Below, one piece after another: positions 23,572 through 34,693 of a stretch of DNA of 64,000 nt. Numbering within the stretch: position 1 is the first letter of the stretch; each line of letters begins with the position of its first letter. Under the pieces are notes generated by a model. It was given only the letters and a program-made list of their open reading frames with translations. It searched no databases and was not told where the DNA came from. Source of the DNA: Tipula vernalis (lineage: Eukaryota; Arthropoda; Insecta; Diptera; Tipulidae); assembly GCA_958295665.1 (NCBI GenBank), contig OY282559.1:127819605-127883604 (forward strand), given 5' to 3'. The translations under genes were made by a program, and so were the position numbers.

Positions 23572-26500
23572 ATGACACTGACATTTCTTCAAGTCAACAT
23601 TCACCACTCTAAGGCAGCATCAGCTGCTCTAATTTTAAAAATTGGGAAGGAAGCGACAGATGTCGACTTAATCCAAAAACCTTCGGTCACTGAAAACCGG
23701 GTTCTTGGGCTCAAGACCCCCTATTATAGATTAATGCACGCGAAAAAAGAAGGTAAGGTTCGGTTTTGCATTCTCATTAAAAATAACATAAGTTGTTTCT
23801 TGCTATCAAATTTCAGTAATGGAGATGTAGAAGCGGTCAGCATTGAGGTCGATATACGAAACCTCTGGCTTGAATCAGCTTACCTAAGCTTATGATAAAG
23901 TGGATACTCCACCAATAATTCTAGGTGAGCTAATCTTGGGGGCTCAGAAGCGCAAGGTTGGAGTTATCATTGGGAGTGATGCAAATGCCCATCACATGAT
24001 CTTGGGAAGTACGGACACAAATGAACGAGGTGAGTTACTCCTTGATTACATTTTAAGTACTATCCTTTATACATGTGACATAGGCCATAAGCCGACCTTT
24101 ATAACTAGTAATAGACAGGAAGTATTGGATATTACTCTTGTCTCAAGCTTTTTGACGATTAATCTATTAAACTGGAGAGTGTCGGAGGACCACTCCTTTT
24201 CTGATCATTGTTATCTTCAACTTGAAATGGACTTGACTTCTCCAAAAAGTTCAAAATACAGAAACAGAAGGAAAAGCAACCGGAATACCTTTAGAACTAT
24301 TCTGGGTAATTCATTACCAGTTCCGGTGTCAAAACCTCCAAAAATTTCGCAAGAGCTCGACGGCTTAGTGGATGAGTTGTCCTGCGATTTTAATGAAGCG
24401 ATACTGGGCTCTATTCCCCTTAGCAGGCCTAAGAGTGAATTTGGGCCACCCTGGCGATCCAAGGAGATTCAACAAACACGTCGAAAATTCAAATGACGCT
24501 TCAAAACAGCACGGAAAACAAAAGCTGCTGTAGACTGGGACTCCTATAAGGAAGTCCTCAAAATTTACAAATATCAACTGAGAAGTGTCAAGAACAGCTC
24601 TTGGAGACTATACTGTGGCAAAATTCAGGAGTCTTCGGAGATGTCTAGGCTACGCAAAGTACTAGCAACTGGTGCTTCCATCCCAAGTTATTTTCAACGG
24701 CCGGATAAGATATGGACCACTAATAGTGTGGAATCGCTGGAACTGCTGATGGAGACTCATTTTCCTGGTTGTTCCGAATCTGTACCTAGCACATCAGTAG
24801 GTAAATGGGCTAGTAGCCTCATAAGCAGTATATTTCATTAAAAAATCTTTCGAATATAGAGAACAAGCAATGATAACCTTCTTGGATATTGAGGGGGCCT
24901 TAAACAATTTGCTTTCAGGGGCTTTAACTCGGGCACTTTCAGATCTGGGAATGGATGAATCACTCAAGAACTGGATAGATCAAATTCTAAGAGGCAGGAT
25001 CATAAATGCTAGTTTTGAGGAATACTCCGTCAGAAGATTTGCAAGCAGAGCTACACCACAGGGTGACGTACTGTCCCCCCTACTTTATAACTTGCTCATA
25101 AATGACCTGTTGCTGAGACTGGAGGACGGTGGTTTCAAGGTGGTTGCCTATGCGGATGATGTTGCTATTGGTGCCCGTGGTAAATATGCCCGCACCCTTA
25201 GTGAGCTTATGCAAAATGAACTGGGCACTCTTTCACTATGGTCCAATGGCTGTGGGTTGAACGTGAACCCACACAAAACCGAATTGGTTCTCTTCTCTAG
25301 AAAATATAATCTTCGTCATATCGATTCTCCTACTTTAAATGCGTTCAGCTTGACTTTTAAAGTTGAAGCGAAGTTTCTGGGCCTCGTTAAGGATCGCAAA
25401 TTAAATTATAAACCTAATATTCTGAAACGGGTAACGAAAGCTACGGTAGCGATACTCTTCCAAAAATGTCATTGGGAAAAATGGGGGCTGGATCCCCGCA
25501 TCTTTCATTGGCTTTATACCGCAATAGTCAGACTCACGCTCTTGTACGGGGTAACAGTCTGGTGGCCTGCTCTGGACAAAACTGTCAACCAAAATCGGTT
25601 GACGAAAGTTCAGAGAACAGTCTCTCTGTGGATCAGTGGTGCACTGAGGAGCACATCCTTTCAGGCACTAGAGGCTCTGGTATTTTTGACTCCTCTAGAT
25701 ATCTTAGGGAAAAGTTGGCAGCTTGTACTTCCATACGGCTGAAATCTATCTTAATGTGGACCTGCAACAATACAGGGCACTCATATATTTTGTGCAACAA
25801 ACAAAAATTGCCAAGACCACCGACATTACTGTCCCGTCACTACCTTCTGACACAAAGTTCCGGACTAGGATCCCATCCAGGGAGGACTGGATGATGGGTG
25901 CAGTTTTGGAACCAGGAGTAATAAACTTCTTCTCTGATGGTTCAAAACGGGACGGGAAAGTCGGGGCTGGAGTGTTCTGCAAGGAACTTCTTTTAAATCT
26001 CTCCTTCCGTCTCCCCGACTACTGTAGCATTTTCCAAGCTGAAGTAACTGCCATAAAGGAAGTCGTAGACTGGTTGAGGTATATTGTAATATTAGTTTGT
26101 GATATTCGCATATATACGGACAGTCAGGCTACCATTAAAGCGCTTCAATCACACCTCCTCACGTCGAAAGTAGTCCAGAACTGTCTCTCATCTCTTGGCG
26201 AGATGGCAGATCAGTTCAACATCTACGTTTTATGGGTATATTGAAATGCCTCTTGCGGTATGCAAACTGCTGCTTCAGGAAGAAGCTAGCAAGCTGACGA
26301 ATGACAGATGGCCAAGTATAACCTCTTGCGTAATAACTCGACAGGTCTGGCCAAAGTTGGACTTGGCGAGATCCAAACAGCTGATCTCACTTCAGCGAAG
26401 TCAGATCAGTGTGGTTGTTGGAGTGAATACGGAGCACTGTCTCATTGGGAGGCATGCGAGTAGACTTGGTGTCGTCTCACATGACTACTGTGGTAGTTGC

Positions 26501-26651
26501 GTTCATATATCTTCTTTGCACCTGTCCTCGTCTGGCACGAAACAGATCAAAGTTTCTAGGGGCACCCCTCTTCAAAAGTCTGACGGACCTCTGTATGATG
26601 GACGTCAGGAGAGTACAGCGCTTTGTTAACAGCTCAAAATGGTTCCAATGA
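23572..26651 (+). pseudogene. LOA element 1 ORF2 (endonuclease-RT-RNase H), broken
   Basis: The N-terminus LTFLQVNIHHSKAASA is the AP-endonuclease motif. A frameshift near 23895 leads to IGSDANAHHMILGSTDTN and EDHSFSDH. A stop at 24496 and a deletion near 24840 follow: the RT fingers and the start of the palm are gone, and sequence resumes at FLDIEGALNN. The YADDVAI catalytic box is present (about 25148). RNase H follows, with FFSDGSK (Asp), FQAEV (Glu) and YTDSQA (Asp). More frameshifts lie near 25740, 26245 and 26530. The end RFVNSSKWFQ stop is at 26651. It cannot encode an active enzyme. Confidence 0.8.
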
Positions 26652-26820
26652 GTTGGAGGAAACAGTTATTCGTGGCATGGCAACGAACCATTTTTGTGTC
26701 TATGCCTGGTCCTAGTGGACCGCCACCCAAACCTAACCTAACCGAAGTCTCAAATTATGCGAATTTGAATTGTGCGCAATTTTTGTGGAATCAATTGGAT
26801 GCATATTTCAAGGGTACCTG

Positions 26821-26852
26821 AAGAGAGAGAGAGAAAGAAAAAAAAGAGAGAT

Positions 26853-26885
<33 letters not shown>

Positions 26886-26888
26886 GGT
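26821..26888. repeat. (GA)n microsatellite
   Basis: Sixty-odd bases of GA dinucleotides with short A interruptions (GAAAGAAAAAAAAGAG). Confidence 0.95.
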
Positions 26889-27690
26889 ATATCTTCTGTA
26901 GTGAACTTAGGATTATAATGTCGGGTGGCATCACTTTGAACATTTATTCGAACAAGTTGCGAAGCAAATAGGATATAAAACATAAGTAAGTTACGTCTAC
27001 TCCCACGTATGCTACTAATTTATAGTAGTTTCACATTTGTTCCACTTTTAGTATTTACCGGATAGTAAGTTCGTCATTCCTACTCTCCATCATCGCCAAC
27101 ATCCAACTCGGCAAGCGGCAGAACATCATTGGGCGTCGAGGCAAAATCTAACCTTTTCATTTGGTTTTCATATCAAAGTAGTCGGTAAGCATTACGAAGT
27201 GTCCTGACATTCTTCGTTACGTTCCGTTATGGGAATCAGTCCACCAGTTTGAATAATATAAGTTAGCAGGTTTGTATGGCCCAATCCTTATTTAAGTGAA
27301 GATAAAATTGACTCGACAATGCTAGTGTCAACGCAAATAGAAGAATTCAGAACACGTCTAAACACGTTTGAAAATCATATAATCTAACATTCTACCACGA
27401 AGCAAATGAAGATTCAGACTTTCAAGATGAGAAATATTACTACAAAGGAGTTAATGATAATAATTCTAAGTCAACCATAATGAGCAATGTTACAACGAAC
27501 AATTTCACTAGTTTAAGTCTTACTACTAACAATAACTGTTACCTAGCTGTTTAAATTCATAGCATCCAGTGTGTAGATGTACTTCCAAGCGCCGTTGCAT
27601 GCAAGACAATGAGATATGGTTAAATCTCTGCGATCAGATAATGTATTCAGCTGGTTTTATTTTCAGTTCTTTGACGAGGTGAAAGTTCAA
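26889..27690. other. Unassigned stretch before the BEL/Pao gag; possible LTR/leader remnant
   Basis: Less AT-rich than its surroundings between 27080 and 27160 (CATCCAACTCGGCAAGCGGC). Position suggests a 5' LTR or leader of the BEL/Pao element, but no copy of the 3' LTR start (TGTTACGATATC, 30516) is found here and no primer-binding site is recognised. Short open frames with poor conservation occur from 27320 to 27550. Confidence 0.3.
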
Positions 27691-27701
27691 AGTGATAAAA
27701 T

Positions 27702-28870
27702 GAACCAGGAAGAGAATAAATCTCTTGAACGTGCTATCGATAAACGGAAAAGATTATTTGAGTCCTTACAACATATGGAAACTTTCCTTAAGACTATGTA
27801 TGAAGAAACCGCTATCGAAAAAGTTACAGTACGTCTTGAAACTTTGAATGAAACCATGACATATTTCCGCAAAATTGAAGAAACAATTATGACGTGTCCA
27901 GATCAAATTTCGGAAATTATTGATTTTGAATCCCGATTCTTCAAGGCCAAGGTAGCACTTAAACGGCAAAAAAATAAATGCACCACTAATACTACTGATA
28001 TGAATGAACAAATTCAGTTTTAACATACAGTAACTCAACTTGCAGCAAATCAATCCACAAATGTACATACAACTTCTTCTGATGTCAGATTACCAAAAAT
28101 AGCAATTCAGTCTTTCGGGGGACAATACGGAGAATTTCCAGCATTCAAGGATTTATTTGAATCGTCAATACATAATAATGAATCAATCAGCAAGGTTCAG
28201 AAGTTTCAATATCTCAAAGGGGTTTGGCGTGTTGAAGCCGCCAGACTCATTATACATATCAAATGTACATCTGCGAATTATGAAGGAGCGTGGAATAAAA
28301 TCGTAGACCGCTACGATAAGCAAAAACAGGTTGTGACACAATATATGCAGTTATTTTCGAATATTGTGCCAGTTACAAAACCAACTCAAGCCAATCTCCG
28401 TTCATTGTACAACACAGCTGATGAGGTCATACGAGGCTTGCGTGCATTAGGAACTGAGGCTGAAGGGAGAGACCCTTGGCTGATAAATATTTCATTATGC
28501 AAGGTTGATGGAAATAGAAGACAACTGTTGGCTCAGAAAACGTTACACAATGATTCCCATCATTTGAATCGTGTTTGAAATTCATTGGTGAACAGTGTGG
28601 CACGATGGAGAATAGTGAAAGTATCTCGACTATGATAGGAAATAAGCCGCCATTATTAAAATAAGCCAGAATTGCTACTCATCATGCCACCAACTCACCC
28701 GGAGTTAAGCGGATACCGAAATGCGAATGTTGTAAAGGTTTTCATCCATTATACAAATGCCAACAATTTAAGTCAATTTGAAGTACAATACTACATTGAT
28801 CAACAAGTTCTCGGAATAACCACCGTATGGCGCTCCCATCGTTCCGATTTGAGTTCTGTTTTTTGTTAAG
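27702..28870 (+). pseudogene. BEL/Pao gag remnant
   Basis: The frame from MNQEENKSLERAIDKRK (27702) is Lys/Glu-rich and ends at TAA 28021. It continues in the same region as LPKIAIQSFGGQYGEFPAFK (from about 28090), the hallmark LPKIxLPxFxGxYxEWPxF of BEL/Pao gag, then KVQKFQYLKG and NYEGAWNKIVDRYD. A frame change near 28575 leads to a knuckle CECCKGFHPLYKC (about 28716-28755). It would form the nucleocapsid-like protein. Several stops and frameshifts are present. Confidence 0.8.
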
Positions 28871-29026
28871 TTGGTACATCTATTGTTGATATTCCCTCTA
28901 AATCTTAGCGTCATAGCTTGACATTTGCAAAGGTTACGTAGTCAAGAGTACATCTACTCTGTGTGTGTTGGCGATTATTTACAATTTTAGACATGATTTG
29001 CGAGGCCACTTCGTACTACATCGTTA

Positions 29027-29420
29027 TCGAGGCTAGAATTAAACGGAGCTTTGCTATTAGCACGTCTCTTTTCACAAGTGATACAAGATTTCGATGACCA
29101 CAACCCTAAAATATTTGCTTGGAGTGATTCCGAAATAGGTATTGCTTGGCTGTCCAGTCTTCCCAAGAGATGGAAGACGTACGTGGCTAACAGGACAACT
29201 GAAATTATTGAGACATTGCTACCACATTGGTTTTCAGGACCTAATTGGTTAATTAAGAACAAAATTTATTGGTCAACGACAACTAAGGAATACAAGCATA
29301 ACAACATAGACATGGATAGCAGAGATCTGGAGCGAAAAAAGTTGTGCTTCAAACAAATTTACAAGCAGATGAATCAATGGAATCCTTATTCATTCGAGTG
29401 TCATCGTGGTCAAAGATGAT
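29027..29420 (+). pseudogene. BEL/Pao RNase H remnant
   Basis: The reading frame contains RLELNGALLLARLFSQV, then FAWSDSEIGIAWLSSLPKR and WKTYVANRTTEI, a well conserved BEL/Pao RNase H block with the catalytic SDS Asp. It is followed by a GPNWLIKN linker (family: GPxWL). The upstream part of RT is deleted. Confidence 0.8.
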
Positions 29421-29574
29421 ATATGTTATTGCCTTTTGTATGAGATTCATTCAGAATTGTCCAACATCTAAATTGCGAAAGCATGATATACTCACAACTA
29501 TCGAATTGCAGGCAGCAGAAATGGTTATCATCAAAGCTGCACAAAAGTTCAGTTTTCTGCTAAAATTACTGAAT

Positions 29575-30490
29575 TAGTCAAGGAACAGTACGTTAAAGGC
29601 AAATCGGCGTTATCAACACTAGCGCCATTTTTGGACTCAGAAGGCATACGACTGGGAGGGTTGGAGGACGACTTGGTAATTCATCAGCTGTTTATAATTC
29701 AAAGCATCCTATTATTTTGCATTATTCCCATATCCTCAGCAAATGGATAGTATCCCATTACGATAAATTTTTCCACATCCTAGCCCATCCTTACTTTCCT
29801 CCCTTCTCAAACACAATTATTGGATAATATCGGCAGCTATCTGACAAAACGGGAATCACAATCTTGTGACAAGTGTGTGTGATATAGAGCCAATACGTCA
29901 AAATAACTAATGGGCACACCACTTCAAGCATGAGTGCAGCAATTAAGGCCATTTACTCATACTGGTATTGATTTTGGAGGTCCAATTATGATACAATCCA
30001 AAAGGGGTACAGGGGCGAAACTCCATAAATTATATATATATATGCGTTTTGTCTGCCTTTCCGTTAAAGTAATTCATCTCGAAGTAGTGTCAGATCTTTC
30101 TTCGGAAGCATTCATAGACAGACGTGATCTTCCTGCTATGTTTATACCAATAATGGGACTAACTTCATTGGAGCTCACAGAGCAGAAATTAGTTATTCAG
30201 ATATTCCAATAAATAGACTTACTCGATGGCAACAACTTCAACAACAATTAAGTAGCTTTTGGGTTAAATATCATAAGGAGTACTTAAACACGTTACAACA
30301 ACGTAACAAATGGAAAGCAGCCTCAAAGAACATTGGTGATTTAGTAATCATTAAATATAACTTACCGCCCGCGGATTATTGATGTTCACCCAGGGAATGA
30401 TGGAAAGGTACGTGTAGTAACATTGAAGACAAGGAATGCAACACTAAAACGATCAATACAACAATTAGTTAAACTACGTGTTAATGAATA
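29575..30490 (+). pseudogene. BEL/Pao integrase remnant
   Basis: The linker LSTLAPFLDSEGIRLGG precedes a decayed zinc-binding region (CDKC near 29868). The catalytic core reads PFTHTGIDFGGPI (first Asp), VCLSVKVIHLEVVSDLSSEAF and a degraded second-Asp block. The C-terminal segment (30200-30490) has TRWQQLQQQLSSFWVKY and GDLVIIKYNLPP, typical of the end of BEL/Pao pol. It ends TAG at 30489-30491, just before the polypurine-like stretch. Multiple frameshifts. Confidence 0.8.
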
Positions 30491-30515
30491 GCTGAGTACT
30501 TCATGGGCGGGAGAA

Positions 30516-30946
30516 TGTTACGATATCAAAAAACCCTGAAATAAAACAAACATATATTTATTAATCAATTTAATAATTCTTTGTATATAGCCAAATCATC
30601 CAAATATGATACAATATGAATATCTTTTAAAACATCTGTCAACATTGCCTTGGAAATTATTGGAGCTGTTTTTACACCAAAAGGTAAGAGTTGTAATTGG
30701 TATAATCCTTTATATTTGCAATATGTTGATAAACAACTCAGGTTTACGAATATTTCTTAAATAATGGATAGGGGATAGCGCTCATTTAGTAAGGAACCTT
30801 ACTAGTAATATTAAAATTATCGCATTGCACTTTTTGTAACCGAAAAGTTTTATTGTTCAACCAGTTGAAAGAGGCGTCAACTGGCGGGTCGAGATTTTAC
30901 CCCACCACAAATTCTTCAGTAATCTCATCTAGTAAAGTTCTTTCAA
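30516..30946 (-). pseudogene. Ty3/gypsy-type reverse transcriptase scrap
   Basis: Minus-strand reading gives NERYPLSII (about 30787), then after a deletion KGLYQLQLLPFGVKTAPIIS and VSYLDDLAIY (about 30583). The PFGxKxAP box and the YLDD catalytic box are diagnostic of gypsy-type RT. The sequence between the YPLP block and the KGLY block is missing. The first few bp (30516 on) overlap what looks like the start of the BEL/Pao 3' LTR. LOA element 2 inserted into the upstream part of this debris. Confidence 0.65.
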
Positions 30947-30959
30947 CAGATGGTTAGTA
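30947..30959. repeat. Target-site duplication of LOA element 2 (3' side), 13 bp
   Basis: CAGATGGTTAGTA, identical to 36409-36421. It abuts the poly(T) that represents the element's poly(A) tail on the minus strand. Confidence 0.9.
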
Positions 30960-30980
30960 TTTTTTTTTTTTTTTTTTTTC
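30960..30980 (-). other. Poly(A) tail of LOA element 2
   Basis: About 20 T on the plus strand between the target duplication and the 3' UTR (CGTCCCTGCCC...). It marks the 3' end and target-primed reverse transcription. Confidence 0.9.
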
Positions 30981-31041
30981 GTCCCTGCCCAAAAGCGGCT
31001 AGCACTACGACCTAAAAGATCTTTTGTGCTGTTGGGTACTG

Positions 31042-34000
31042 TTACTCCAGGAGCTTCTCCACCTCTCTAATAAAGGCGAGAATGCTGTTTATAGAGGCCA
31101 ATTTACATTTCTCCGGGGTCAGATACCTCTCTTCAAAATGAATCCACCTCCGTGTGCACAGAGCAACACACTCACATAGTATGTGTTCTGCGGTTTCTAT
31201 CTCTTCCAAACAGAGTCGGCACTCCGTCTCTGTGGACAGGTTCATTTTGTTCAAATGATATCTCAGGTTACAGTGACCTGAGAGAAAACTCACAAGTTTC
31301 CTAATATTTCCTGTGCTGAAATTGATCGCCAAATTTTTGTGGTGAAATGGTCTGATCAAAGATTTGGCTTGTCTAAGGCCGGGAATACAGTTCCAATAAT
31401 TCAAGCACTGTATTTTTTCCCATTTACTGATTGTGTAGGTTGCAGAAGCCCACGGGATACCACAAAAAGGCTCAGGGCCAATGAGTGTAGTCGACGAGCC
31501 TGCCCGTGCAAGTTCGTCGGCTATCTCATTTCCAGTGATGCCCATGTGACCAGGCACCCACCACAACCTTACTTTGTTTTGACAAGAGAGAGATTGTAGC
31601 AGTTTATAACAACTTTGAACCGACTTGGAAACCAAGCAGTTAGAAGCCAATGCTTTCAGTGCTGCTTGGCTGTCAGACAAAATGTGGATGGATGCGCCTT
31701 TAAGACCTTTGGTCATAATAATAGAGGCGCAGATTTCGATGGCGTGAATTTCGGCTAGAAAAACACTGGGGTAAGTACCCAGTGATTTCGATATTTTGTG
31801 ATTGGGTCCAAAGACACCAATGCCGACTCCACTTTCCATTTTTGATCCATCAGTGTACCAGACTAGGCTGTTAGGTTCCATCTGCGGTAACCCAGTATCC
31901 CAGTCTGTTCTATCGGGGATTGTTACCACGAAATTCCTGCCAAAGCAGAGTTCTTTCGGCATAACGTCCGGGACACTAAAGAACATATTCAGGTCTGGAA
32001 GTTCATTCAAAATGTCCAGGTGACCCATATGGTCATCATGACTGTATTGATTCGCGAGCTTCAATCTAGCTGCACAGGTAGCAGCTGATTTTTTGACGTG
32101 GATATGAAGTGGAGTGAGCCCGATGAGAGCTTCCATTGCCGCCGTAGGGCACGTGCGCATAGCACCTGTAATTCCGAGACATGCTAGTCTCTGTAATGAG
32201 GTCAGCTTGTTCATAATAACTTTTTGCTGTACCTTAGGCCACCAAACGATTGCCCCATATGTTACAATTGGCCTCACTATCATGATGTACATCCAGTAAA
32301 TCATTTTTGAGTTCAGGCCCCAGGTCCTGCCGAACATACGCCGGCAGGCCCACATGGCCCTGGCCGCGCGTTCGGTAGTTGAAGTAATATGAGAGTTCCA
32401 AGTTAGTTTCTTATCTAGGACAACACCCAGATATTTGACTTCATTGGAGTATCCGATATTTATATTATTAAGACTAATTGAACCAAGGTTCAAATTACGT
32501 CTTTTGGTGAAGGGCACCAGGACTGTTTTGCTAGGGTTAATCGAAAGGCCCTCCCCAGTGCACCAATTCGAAATAACAAGCAAAGCCTGTTGCATGCTGG
32601 CGGACATCGTACGTTCATGCCCTCCAGAGACTATGATAACCAAATCGTCCGCATAACCAATGGCATCGTACCCAAGTAGATGTAAATTATCAAGCAACTC
32701 GTCGATCACGAGTGACCACAGCAAAGGGGACAGAACACCGCCCTGCGGACACCCTCTTGCTGCCGTAATCGTGACTGACTCATTACCTAATTTAGATGTA
32801 ATCTTCCTACTAACCAACATGGAACTAATCCAGTGGTTAGTCGGATCGTCAATACCTCTACGCTTGATTGCCCTAGCAATTGAGTCGTATCCAGTATTGT
32901 CAAAAGCTCCCTCAATATCCAGAAATGCACACAGAGCAATTTCTTTCGAGCGATAGGCTGCTTCAATCTAGGTGACAAGTAGATGCAGCGCACCCTCTGT
33001 GGATTTGCCCTTCCTATAGGCGAATTGATTTGGATTTAGAGGTCTGGTTGCCGTTAACCAGTCTCTGATATGAAGATCTATAAGTCGTTCCATGGTTTTA
33101 AGAATAAACGATGTAAGACTGATAGGTCGAAAGGACTTAGGAAGTTCACATGGCCGATTGCCAGGCTTTGGGATAAAAACCACGTTTACTTGACTCCAAG
33201 CCTGTGGTATGTGACCCCAATTGAAGCTAGTTCTAAACAAGGCCACCAGAGCAGGGGTAATAAAGTCCAGGCCCCTTTGAAGGAGGGCTGGGAAGATTCC
33301 ATCCCCTCCTGGAGCCTTGAAAGGCTGAAAAGAGTTAATGGCCCATTTGACTTTATCCGGAGTAAAAAGCTTACCGGATAAACTATTAACCCAACCCATA
33401 TTTACACCCATGTGTGTACCAGATATGGAGTTAGTGATTGTATTTGTGTCGCAAACAGTGCAGCCCGGAAAGTGCACTTGAAGCAGGGTTTCGAGCGACT
33501 CTTTGCGACCTGATGTATAACTACCATCGGATTTCAGAAGAAGCCCAATTCCGTTGGACTGATCTTTAGCTAGAACTTTATGGAGTCGAGCAGCTGTAGG
33601 TATATCCTCGATATTTCCACAGTTTTTCCTCCACGTGAGGCGTTTGGAACGCCTTAGTTCTGTGTTGTAACTGGTTAGGGCTTGCCTATATTCATTCCAC
33701 TCATTGGAATGCTTTGCCCTATTAAATAATTTCCTAACCTTCTTACGAAGTTTAGCCAGCTGTTCGTTCCACCATGGAACTTTGCGATTAACCACAACGT
33801 TACGCACCACACAGCTGCTTTCGTAGGAAGATAGGAGCACGTCATTAAGCAGACCAGCTGCGGTTTCTAGGTCACTAATTGAACTCAAAGATGTTGGCAG
33901 CATGTCTGCTTTGATAAATAAAATATCCCTATATGTTTTCCAATTTGTAAAACAAGGGATACGACGCTCTGTTGCCTGTATGATCACTCCCGGTATATCG

Positions 34001-34668
34001 AACCTGATGTGCATGTGGTCCGACAGAGAAGCTTCGCTTGAAACATGCCAGTTTGCAACAGAGTTGGAAATAAACTGACTTGACAAAGTGAGGTCCAACA
34101 CCTCTCGCCGAGTCGAGTTTATGAAAGTGGGGTTCGAACCTTTATTTAAAATGTCTATGTGACTACTCATAAGATAATTTAAAAGGGACTCACCTCTGCC
34201 ATTTGTATCACTGCTGCCCCAAATGATATGGTGTGCATTAGCATCGCAGCCTATGATGAAATGCTTGTTTTTTAGGTTGCACTAATCCACCAGATCCTGT
34301 ACAACTACAGGTGGAGCACTAACCGACTCACCAGGGAAGTACGCAGAGGCACATATTGTCTCCTGCATTCCCCTGCTAGTCGGAACCTCCAGGATTACTG
34401 CAACCAAATCTTTAGTGGTGAACTCTGGAATTGGAAGAACGTTAATATTAGATGAAACAAATATTGCTGCTCGGGGAACTTCCTCCCTTCGATCGTAAAT
34501 CAACTTACATGACATGAGGTGGAGGCCTCTGATTTTTCCTCCATTAACCCAAGGTTCCTGGATAAGGCCAAGGGTTAAGTGTTGTTTCGCGAACCTGTTG
34601 CAAAAGGTATCCGAAGCTCCTTTTGCGTGATGCAGATTCGCTTGTAGTACCCTAATAGTACCAGCCAT
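31042..34668 (-). pseudogene. LOA element 2 ORF2: endonuclease-RT-RNase H, two nonsense codons
   Basis: One 1209-codon frame from ATG 34668 to TAA 31042, broken only by TAG at 34282-34284 (just before IGCDANAHHI) and TAG at 32968-32970 (just before FLDIEGAFDN). Domains: AP endonuclease (LQANLHHAKGAS, LIQEPWV, GCDANAHHIIWG, SLSDH) in residues 1-230; RT (FRPISLTSF, FLDIEGAFDNT, YADDLVIIV) about 430-700; RNase H (WYTDGSK, AEIHAIEI, LSDSQAA, WWVPGH) about 890-1040; terminal CRLCLEEIETAEHILCEC knuckle. All catalytic acidic residues of RT and RNase H are present. Without readthrough the product is truncated. Plus-strand frames overlapping it are shadows. Confidence 0.92.
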
Positions 34669-34693
34669 ACTGGATGATTAGGGTAAAGGAGCT

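Larger units (their letters stand above)
22078..26743 (+). mobile_element. LOA-type non-LTR retrotransposon 1 (nearly full length, defective)
   Basis: The element holds a 5' ribozyme-like leader, an ORF1 with a DUF4780-like domain, an ORF2 with endonuclease, RT and RNase H, and a 3' end of CCTAACC repeats (26729-26743) in place of poly(A). The 5' boundary is fixed by loss of host ORF2 similarity and by the first P1 strand of the ribozyme. No target duplication was found at the 3' side, and host sequence does not resume, so the right flank has been rearranged. Confidence 0.8.
27690..30515 (+). mobile_element. BEL/Pao LTR retrotransposon, internally deleted (gag, RNase H, integrase)
   Basis: The order is gag, zinc knuckle, then directly RNase H and integrase. 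The protease and the polymerase part of RT are missing between about 28870 and 29020. The 3' end is marked by a polypurine-like GGGCGGGAGAA followed by TGTTACG at 30516, which looks like the start of the 3' LTR. The element is inactive. Confidence 0.8.

Noticed and set aside
26889..27300. 5' LTR of the BEL/Pao element
   Set aside because: No match to the putative 3' LTR start at 30516; kept only as an unassigned stretch.
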